This document shows, in pieces, positions 57,826 through 64,000 of a stretch of DNA of 64,000 bases. Positions within the stretch are counted from its first letter, which is position 1. Every line of letters begins with the position of its first letter. A model generated the notes under the pieces. It was not told where the DNA came from. It ran no database searches and worked only from the letters and a program-made list of their open reading frames with translations. This DNA comes from Sarcocystis neurona (Eukaryota; Apicomplexa; Conoidasida; Eucoccidiorida; Sarcocystidae). Location: positions 4,349,132 through 4,413,131 of the forward strand of contig KL647292.1 of NCBI GenBank assembly GCA_000727475.1, given 5' to 3'. Both the position numbers and the translations under genes were made by a program.

Positions 57826-58039
57826 CGGTTTTTTCTCTCCAGGCCTTTCCCAACGTGTTGCTGCCGCTGCCGGTGTGTAGCCACGGTGCTCCAGCAGGAG
57901 CACTCGTGTAGCCCGATTTCCTGTCGTCTTCCCGCACCTGGTGATCCTCTCCCGAGTCATCCGGGGGTCTACAACGCCCACACACGTGTGTTTCTCGCTC
58001 TTGCTGCGCCGCCTGCTCCACCGCCAGCTCTGTCGCACC

Positions 58040-58942
58040 ATGAGTACTCGTAGACACGTCAGCTCGTACGGCAGCTTCACATCTACCACAGCCAGTCCGG
58101 CAGCAGTCTCAACTGTTGCAGCGGTAGGAACGACTTCAACAGCAGCACCAGCAGCGTCCACTGCAGCAACAGCACCGCCTCCGACTTCAGCAGCAGCAAC
58201 TCCAGCAGGAGCACCAGCCACCGCAGCAACAGCAGCAGAATCCGCGTCAGCAGCGGGAGCAACTGCGCCAGCAGCAACGATTGCAGCAACAGCAGCAGGA
58301 CCGACGTCAGCAGGGGAAACTGCGGCAACACCAGCAGGATCGACATCCACAGCAAAAACTGGGTCAGCAGCAGAAACTGGGTCGGCAGGAGCAAGCTCAA
58401 AAGCAGCGACCCCGGCAGCTGCTGCAGGCAAGAGCTCCGCAGAAGGCTCGGCAGGAGTCATGTGTCCCGCAATAGCAACCACAGGTGAACCGGCAGCAGA
58501 AGCAGCGAGACGGACGGCTTACGATAAACGGGCGCGGGGACAGGTGGAGGAGGAACAGCAGCAGCAGCACAGCAGCGGCAGCAGCAGGTCCAGGAGCAGT
58601 GGGCGAAGGAGCTGCAGCAGCAGGAACTCTGCAGCAAGAGGAGTGCCACTGGGCAAAATTTGTGGGAAATCTGCAGCGCCCGGTGGCTGCTGGTCTTCGA
58701 GACTCGATACCTGCGTCGCGCTGCTGCCGGTACATCTGTTAGGCACACCCAGCGACAAGCCTGCAGGAGCGTGGCGCTCGCGAGGAATTCTGTGTACACC
58801 TCAGCAGCAGCAGGAGCAGGTGCAGCAGCAGGAGCAGGTGCAGCAGCAAGAGCAGAAGCAGCAGGCGGAGCCGCAGCAGCGGTTCTGTACCAGTAGGTTG
58901 CGTGCAGTCACGCAGCCTCTTGTGCTCGTGTGTGTCTCTTAG
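58040..58942 (+). CDS. Ala/Thr-rich low-complexity protein
   Basis: ATG in good context (CACCATGAG), 300 codons to TAG 58940-58942. N-terminus 'MSTRRHVSSYGSFTSTTASP', then about 110 residues almost entirely Ala, Thr, Pro, Ser and Gly, mucin-like in composition. A Glu/Gln and Ser/Arg-rich part follows, then a short mixed part and a Gln-Glu repeat (58800-58870, 21-base period). No signal peptide is evident. Other frames are open at 58.6-58.9 kb, so the C-terminal half may be wrong or spliced. Confidence 0.42.
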   Translation: MSTRRHVSSYGSFTSTTASPAAVSTVAAVGTTSTAAPAASTAATAPPPTSAAATPAGAPATAATAAESASAAGATAPAATIAATAAGPTSAGETAATPAGSTSTAKTGSAAETGSAGASSKAATPAAAAGKSSAEGSAGVMCPAIATTGEPAAEAARRTAYDKRARGQVEEEQQQQHSSGSSRSRSSGRRSCSSRNSAARGVPLGKICGKSAAPGGCWSSRLDTCVALLPVHLLGTPSDKPAGAWRSRGILCTPQQQQEQVQQQEQVQQQEQKQQAEPQQRFCTSRLRAVTQPLVLVCVS

Positions 58943-59117
58943 ACCGCATCACCTGCTGTCCAGCGTCCCCCTTCTTCCGCGAGTGGCCTCATGCTGCTGT
59001 ACTGCGGGCGTTTTCGACAAGGAGCGGTGTTGCTGGCTGCACTTGCTGCTGTTGCTGCAGGCAGTGGAGACGTGTGAAGCTGCGTCGACGCATGCCCAAG
59101 TCGCCTGACCCGCTGGA

Positions 59118-59510
59118 GTGCGGCGCTGCTGCTGTCACCAATGCTGCTGGCTGGCTTCTTCGTATGGCTCTACACAGCTGCAGCAGCTGCGCGTGCACCT
59201 CGTCCTCCTCCTCGGTCTGTCTCTGCTGACGGGTGCTGCTGCTGCTGTCTTCCAGTCCGTGAGCCCGGACGGCGTGCTGCCGAGAAGGACGCTGCTATTC
59301 TTCGTTGCGGCGACGCCGACGTTTCTGGACCCGGCGCGTGTGCAGCAGGACTCCTGCTGCTGGTGCTGCGGAGTCTTCTCTGCAGTTCCCTGTCTCGCCG
59401 CGCCCCTTTTTAGGGTGTGGCAGCAGCAGCAGAAGATACAGCAGCAGCGGGCAATAGTGCGGGTTCTGGCATCCCCCCCTGCGTGTTTCGTTTCCCTCTT
59501 GGAGCGTTAG
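59118..59510 (+). CDS. possible exon with hydrophobic start, unknown protein
   Basis: Plus frame of 130 codons to TAG 59508-59510 with a hydrophobic segment ('RVHLVLLLGLSLLTGAAAAV'), a Cys/Phe-rich middle and a Gln-rich part. Two other frames here are also open. Splice sites not assigned. Confidence 0.3.
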   Translation: MRRCCCHQCCWLASSYGSTQLQQLRVHLVLLLGLSLLTGAAAAVFQSVSPDGVLPRRTLLFFVAATPTFLDPARVQQDSCCWCCGVFSAVPCLAAPLFRVWQQQQKIQQQRAIVRVLASPPACFVSLLER

Positions 59511-59529
59511 CAGCAGCAGCAGAAGACCT

Positions 59530-60130
59530 TCCTGCGTCGTGGCCTCGCTGCTGCTGCTGCTACGGCCACCGCATCGTCTGTTACCCTCTTGCCGTCCTCC
59601 GCAACCGCGTCACCAGCACACAAACGAGCAGCGCAGAGGGGCCGGGAGCTGCAGCAGGTGGTGGACGCTGCCGTGCTGCTGCTGCAGCAGTGTCAGCAGC
59701 AGCACACACAGGGCAACTACTTCTTACGGCATAAGAACCAACTGCAGCAGCACCACTAGCAGTCATAGACGCGTGCTGGGGGTTCAGCAGCCGCCGGAGC
59801 AGTTACGGCGACTGCCTTCTCACCTCGACCGTTGCAACAGCAGCAGCGACAGCTGGATCACAACGGCAGCAGCCACCGGACAGCAACAGCAGCAGCAGCG
59901 GTGGGAACACAGGAAAGAGTAACAGAGGGTTTGTATCCGTTGTTGAAACTGCTGCTGCTGCGTTCGCCAGCTTTTCTGTCTTGCTGCGTAGTCGTCGCGA
60001 GAGGGGAAGCAGCAGCATTTCTTCTTCTTTCTTGTCTGCTTGATTTGTTCGTTCTGCACTTCTGTAGTAACAGCGAACGCGTCTTGGTCGGTGACCTCTT
60101 TCATCTGTGTTGCGCACTTCTTAGTCGTTT
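59530..60130. other. triplet-rich upstream region of the AP2 gene
   Basis: CAG/CTG runs to about 59900, then about 230 bases of less repetitive, pyrimidine-rich sequence (59930-60130). The latter is the likely leader or promoter-proximal part for the start codon at 60137. A plus frame from 59832 to 60656 overlaps the AP2 gene in another frame and is treated as a shadow. Confidence 0.4.
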
Positions 60131-60136
60131 TCTGCC

Positions 60137-63100
60137 ATGGATTCTCAGGGAACGGCTGCGGCGGCAGCGCAGAGCAGCAGCACCACCGGTGGTGCGTCTC
60201 CTCGCCTGTCATCTTCTTCGTCTTTCTACGCAGGCGTCGCAGCAGCCGCAGCGTCCCCGGCGGCGTTGTCTGCAACCGAGCAGCAGCTGGCAGCTGCCAG
60301 TCTGCTGCTACATGCGCTTCCTGCTGCGACTGCCACGTCTGCTGCAAGACTTCTTCCACGGGCTCGACCTGCAGCAGACACCGCGCCGGCAGCGGCAGCA
60401 GCAGGTGCGTCGCCGCAGACGACAGGGCCGAAGCCAGCAGAAGAAGCAAAAGGACGAGATGGACGAGGCGCAGCAGCAACAAGAAGTGAAGCAACCGCAA
60501 CGCCAACGCCAGCAGCAGCTTCAGCAGGTCTGCCGTCAGCGTCACAGTATCTGCGACGTGCTGCAGAAGCGTCGTCGGCAGTTAGAGCAGCAGCCGCAAC
60601 TTCTGTCCCCCCAGCAAACTCGCGTTCATGCGCCCCAGCCACGGCAGGAGCAGTAAAATCTGCTGCTGCAGCAGTGTCAAGGAGGACGTCTTTAACAGCA
60701 GCAGGTGGCGGTGGTGCAACAGCAGCAGAGAGTGCGTCTGCAGGAGAAAGAGCAGCAACTCCTGTTGCATGTGAAGGCGCATCTGCGGCGCCTTCGGCAG
60801 CACCAGCAGATGAAGAGACGTGTCGTGCTGCTGCTGGTGGTGCCGCGGCTGCTGCTGCGAGTTCTTCGCCTTCGTCTCGCGCTGTTGCGCCTCGCGCTGG
60901 GCGGGCAGCGAGTGGAAAGCGTCGACGCCGCAGTACCGGGATAGCAGCAGCAGCAGACAGCAGCAGCAGCAGCGGCGAGACAGCGCGGCAGCAGACAACG
61001 ACAGCAGGGGGAAGACGCTGTCGGAGAAGCAGCAAAAGCGTCTCAGAAAGCATAGTTGACGAAGCCGACTCATCCGTGTCAGAGCCGTCGTCTGGCTGCT
61101 GCTCGCTGCTCATGTCGCCCATAGCTACTGCTACTGCAGTTCCTCCGCTGCCTGCGCCGGCGTCTTTGTCTGCTGCTCCTGCTTCTGCTGCTGGAGCGTC
61201 CGCGGCTGCTGCAGGCTCGCCTGCCGCTGGTGGTGCGGGCTGCGGTTTGACTCTGTCTGCGTTGGTCATTCCTGGAGCAGCAGCAGCAGACGGCAGTGGT
61301 CGCGGAAGCAGCAGCACAGCATCGGCAGGAAGACCCCGCCGTCGACGCGCCACGGGACCTTCGCCGAGAGCTGCAGCAAAGGCAGCAGCAGCAAAGCAGT
61401 CGACCGGTGCTGCAAGACTTTCGCCAAAAGCAGCAAGGCTTCCTGCAGCGCCGGCAGTCACTACGGCAGCAGCAGCAACGCCTTCGGCAGCAGCAGTAGG
61501 ACGTCCAGCGACGGCAGCGGCATCGGACGCACCTGTCGCTACAGAAGCAGCAGCAGCAACTGTCGAAATTCCGCTACTTAATCTTCGGTGCGTTGAAGGC
61601 GCAGCAGGTCCTGCCAGCGATGGTCTGCGCGGGGAATATCGGGAAGAGCAAGTCTCCTCCTCCTCAGCGGCAAGAGCGACACGTGAGGTGCTTCCTGCTG
61701 CTGCTACTTTCCCTGCTCCTGCTGGTGGAGGGGCTGCACCACCTCAAACTTTGTCTACGTTGGCGTCTTCTCAGGATCTGCGGCAGCAACCGCACACACA
61801 ACAGGAGCAGCCGCAGCAACAGCCGCAGCAGGCGCGTGCAGAAGGCCAGGACCACTCTGCGAGTAAATCGCAGCCTTCGCCCCGATGGGGGCTGCGACGC
61901 CGTGCTGCGACCGCAGACAACAGCAGCATGTTGCTACCGCCGTCGTGCATATCTCTCTCCGCTGCTGCGACGCACGAAACAACAGCAGCAGCAGCAGAAT
62001 TCTCGCGAGCGTCGAGTGGAACAGCAGCCGTTGCCCCGCCAGCAGGAGGGACCGGAGGTCCCCGTCAGTTTTTCAATCGTCTTCTTCCAGCAGCAGATGC
62101 AACACCCGTGGCTGCGTCTGGTGGCGCTTCTCTTTCAGCAGCAGCTTTGCTAGGAGCAGCAGCCCCGGCAGGCACCGCAGCAGCCTCAACAACGGTCGCA
62201 CGAGGCCCAGGAGCTGCAGCAGGACCGTCCGACGCAGCGACAGGAGCAGCAGCAGCAGGAGCGCCTCTGTCAAGCAGTACGCGAGTGCCAGGGGCCTCAG
62301 CTTCAGCAGCGGCCGCCGCAGGCCCCGCCGCGGTCTCAGCAGGTGTCTCAGGGACGCCTACGGCTGCAGCAGCAACAGCAGGAGCGGCAGCGCGCGGAGA
62401 AGGAGAGACAGCAGCAGTCGCGGGGACGCCGGTAGCAGAACCGCCTTCCGCGCGACATTGCCACTTCGACGGAGAGAGGAGGGAGTGGCGGGCCCAGTAC
62501 TGGCTGCAGGGGAAGAAGAGAGTAAAATGCTTCTCCTTGCGTCGCGCAGGGCACCCTGCTGTTGCGCTGGCTCTTGCGGAGATGTTCCTGTCGTATATTG
62601 ACGTGCACAAGCGGCTGCCTTCAGACGAGGCGTTGCTGCAGTGGCAGCAGCAGCTTCACCGCCAGCTGCAGCAGCAGCAGGAAGAAAAAGACCAGCAGCA
62701 GACGCGGCAGAAGAAGCTACGCGAGGCAGCTCAGGGAGACGGTGACGCTTCTTGCAGCGACAGCAAAAGCCTTGAGCAAGGCGTTCCTGCGTGTCTCCCA
62801 GGGTCTGCTGCTGCAGGAGGGGGGAGCGGCGGCGGAGCAGCAGCACGCGCGGGGGTGGGAACTGTTGCGTCTTTGGGGCCTGCAACTGCTGCGTCTCCGT
62901 CGGTCATGTCGCCTTCTCCGGTGCTGCCTGCTGCGTCAGCGGTGGCTGTGGCTGGCGCTACCGGGGACTCCGGCCCTTCTTTGTCCGCCGCACCTGCGGT
63001 GTCTCCTCCAACGCCTGCGTCTGCTGCTGCTGCTGACGGACGGCCTGCCGGTTCCGGAGGCAGTCAGACTGCTGCTGTTGCTGGTGCACCTCAAGCCGCT

Positions 63101-64000
63101 GCGGTACCTGACCACTTCGTGGAACTGATGGCTGCTGCGAAGGAGAGAAGGTGGGTGCTTGGTGTTTCCCGCAGTCTGCTGTCGGCAGAGAATAACTGGA
63201 GGGAAACGTTTGCTGCGCTGATGCCTCGCGCCTCCGACGAGCAGCAGCAGGAGCAGCAGGGGCAGCTGCAGGAGCAGGGGCAGCTGCAGCAGGTGCAGGG
63301 AGAGGCGCAGCCACAGCAGCAGCGACTGCGACAACAGCAGTCACGCAGGGTGGGACGCCCAACGAATCCAGAGAGAGAACGCAAGAGAAGCAAGATGCTG
63401 CGCTCGGGGGCTGCAGCTGCAGACAGTTTTGCGGGCCAGAGAGGTAGTCGACTTGCCGCAGCGGATGCAGGTGCAACAGCAGCAGCGAACACAGACGAAG
63501 CACCCGGAGCAGCAGCAGCAGGTAGAGGCGCAGCGGCAGCCGCAGCAGGGATTGAAAGAGGAGAGAAGCAGCAGCAGACTGTCATTAGTGGACGGCGGAG
63601 AGATGCAGCGGGCAACAGCAGCAGCGCTCCTGTGGCTTCCAGTAACGTCCATACCGCCGTCGTTTTGCGGCCTGCTGCTGCTGCGGCAGAGGAGGAGGAA
63701 GACGCAGCTGACGTTGTAGCCATTGCAGTGGCGCCGGCTCTAGGTGGTGGTGCTCCTGTTGTTGCTGCAGCAGCAGGAAAATCAGATACTGCGGTCGCGC
63801 GGGTTGGGGAGAAGGCAGCTCCTACTGCCGGAGGAAGCGCTGGACCAGATGCAAATGCAGCAGTCAGAAGGCTGTCGCTGCTGGTGGCTGGGGAAGGACG
63901 CGTTGCTGTCTCTGACGGCTGCCGTGGTCCGTCCGGCAGCAGCGAGACTAGCAGTAGCGCTGCGGCTAGAAACAACAGCTACAGCAGCAGTGGCAGCAGC
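60137..64000 (+). CDS. ApiAP2-type transcription factor, 5' part, truncated by the window edge
   Basis: ATG in favourable context (GCCATGG), 15 bases after an in-frame TAG, followed by 1,288 codons with no stop to the window end, one exon. Residues 1-770 are Ala/Ser/Thr/Pro/Gln-rich with basic patches ('SGKRRRRS', 'GRPRRRRATG') and look disordered. Residues about 774-821 form an AP2 domain: F777-D778, the strand ERREWRAQYW (780-789), turn GKKR (792-795), third strand VKCFSLRR (796-803), then an Ala/Leu helix (808-821). These are hallmarks of plant-like AP2 domains in Apicomplexa, which bind short DNA motifs and act as the main sequence-specific regulators in these parasites. A Gln/Lys/Glu-rich, coiled-coil-prone stretch follows (to about 870), then a folded-looking patch at 992-1040, a basic AT-hook-like Arg-Arg-Val-Gly-Arg-Pro at 1070-1075, and more Ala/Gln/Ser tracts. 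Nuclear location is inferred. Frames read in the other two phases and on the minus strand are shadows of this gene. Confidence 0.82.
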   Translation, partial: MDSQGTAAAAAQSSSTTGGASPRLSSSSSFYAGVAAAAASPAALSATEQQLAAASLLLHALPAATATSAARLLPRARPAADTAPAAAAAGASPQTTGPKPAEEAKGRDGRGAAATRSEATATPTPAAASAGLPSASQYLRRAAEASSAVRAAAATSVPPANSRSCAPATAGAVKSAAAAVSRRTSLTAAGGGGATAAESASAGERAATPVACEGASAAPSAAPADEETCRAAAGGAAAAAASSSPSSRAVAPRAGRAASGKRRRRSTGIAAAADSSSSSGETARQQTTTAGGRRCRRSSKSVSESIVDEADSSVSEPSSGCCSLLMSPIATATAVPPLPAPASLSAAPASAAGASAAAAGSPAAGGAGCGLTLSALVIPGAAAADGSGRGSSSTASAGRPRRRRATGPSPRAAAKAAAAKQSTGAARLSPKAARLPAAPAVTTAAAATPSAAAVGRPATAAASDAPVATEAAAATVEIPLLNLRCVEGAAGPASDGLRGEYREEQVSSSSAARATREVLPAAATFPAPAGGGAAPPQTLSTLASSQDLRQQPHTQQEQPQQQPQQARAEGQDHSASKSQPSPRWGLRRRAATADNSSMLLPPSCISLSAAATHETTAAAAEFSRASSGTAAVAPPAGGTGGPRQFFNRLLPAADATPVAASGGASLSAAALLGAAAPAGTAAASTTVARGPGAAAGPSDAATGAAAAGAPLSSSTRVPGASASAAAAAGPAAVSAGVSGTPTAAAATAGAAARGEGETAAVAGTPVAEPPSARHCHFDGERREWRAQYWLQGKKRVKCFSLRRAGHPAVALALAEMFLSYIDVHKRLPSDEALLQWQQQLHRQLQQQQEEKDQQQTRQKKLREAAQGDGDASCSDSKSLEQGVPACLPGSAAAGGGSGGGAAARAGVGTVASLGPATAASPSVMSPSPVLPAASAVAVAGATGDSGPSLSAAPAVSPPTPASAAAADGRPAGSGGSQTAAVAGAPQAAAVPDHFVELMAAAKERRWVLGVSRSLLSAENNWRETFAALMPRASDEQQQEQQGQLQEQGQLQQVQGEAQPQQQRLRQQQSRRVGRPTNPERERKRSKMLRSGAAAADSFAGQRGSRLAAADAGATAAANTDEAPGAAAAGRGAAAAAAGIERGEKQQQTVISGRRRDAAGNSSSAPVASSNVHTAVVLRPAAAAAEEEEDAADVVAIAVAPALGGGAPVVAAAAGKSDTAVARVGEKAAPTAGGSAGPDANAAVRRLSLLVAGEGRVAVSDGCRGPSGSSETSSSAAARNNSYSSSGSS

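Noticed and set aside
59832..60656. 274-codon plus frame with hydrophobic start and Gln/Arg-rich tail
   Set aside because: Overlaps the AP2 gene in another phase. From 60137 on, the AP2 frame explains the sequence and carries a real domain.
60226..61461. 411-codon minus-strand frame, Ala-rich
   Set aside because: It is antisense to the 1,288-codon AP2 frame and its composition is that of GCT/TGC repeats read backwards. No independent domain or splice signals.
61498..62153. In-frame TAG codons inside a Gln-rich plus frame, suggesting stop-codon read-through
   Set aside because: That frame is a shadow of the AP2 gene. The true frame has no stop, so no recoding is needed.
62562..63128. 188-codon Leu/Arg-rich plus frame that looks strongly coding
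   Set aside because: Same region as the AP2 gene in a different phase. The Leu-rich look comes from CTG within Gly/Ala/Pro codons of the real frame.
1..64000. tRNA, rRNA, transposon or CRISPR signals, and telomere-like AAACCCT arrays
   Set aside because: Looked for tRNA arm motifs, long direct or inverted terminal repeats, reverse transcriptase motifs and telomeric repeat runs by eye. None convincing.

Overview
This is nuclear DNA of an apicomplexan, most likely a coccidian of the Eimeria type. The evidence is GT-AG introns that break coding sequence into short exons, dense CAG/GCA/AGC and CTG/GCT triplet runs coding for long Gln, Ala, Ser and Leu tracts, abundant TA/TG/TCTA microsatellites, long stretches alternating between triplet-poor and triplet-rich, and an AP2 (ApiAP2-type) DNA-binding domain at the right end. 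A 505-base run of N shows the window is part of a scaffold. The genus is inferred from these features, not proven.

Layout: (1) 1-0.3 kb, tail of a triplet-rich gene. (2) 0.3-28.4 kb, triplet-poor. After a gene-free TA/TG-rich stretch (0.3-4.2 kb) comes a multi-exon minus-strand gene whose best-supported exons lie between 21.5 and 4.18 kb. Many of its exons chain with compatible splice phases and it ends at a TGA at 4180-4182. A second, plus-strand exon set runs from about 22.9 to 28.07 kb, so the two genes diverge. I recognise no domain in either. (3) 28.4-41 kb, triplet-rich. It holds a proposed five-exon plus-strand gene (28936-33253), a hydrophobic exon (35323-35840) and a 2.2-kb exon (38684-40922) with a hydrophobic front and a Gln/Glu/Ala-rich tail. 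(4) 41-43.65 kb, microsatellites. (5) 43.9-45.4 kb, a large acidic exon. (6) 45.5-53.3 kb, mostly simple sequence and weak coding signals, plus the assembly gap at 52610-53114. (7) 53.3-60 kb, triplet-rich DNA with several plus-strand exons (a three-exon chain at 54.9-56.9 kb and a Thr/Ala-rich ORF at 58.0-58.9 kb). (8) 60137-64000, the clearest gene in the window: an uninterrupted plus-strand reading frame of 1,288 codons, still open at the window edge, carrying an ApiAP2 domain at about residues 774-821.

No rRNA, tRNA, CRISPR array or complete transposon was seen. In triplet-rich DNA all three frames, and often both strands, stay open and look protein-like, so most calls outside the AP2 gene carry modest confidence. 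The genes show no operon-like organisation and no shared pathway can be inferred, beyond one of them being a probable transcription factor.
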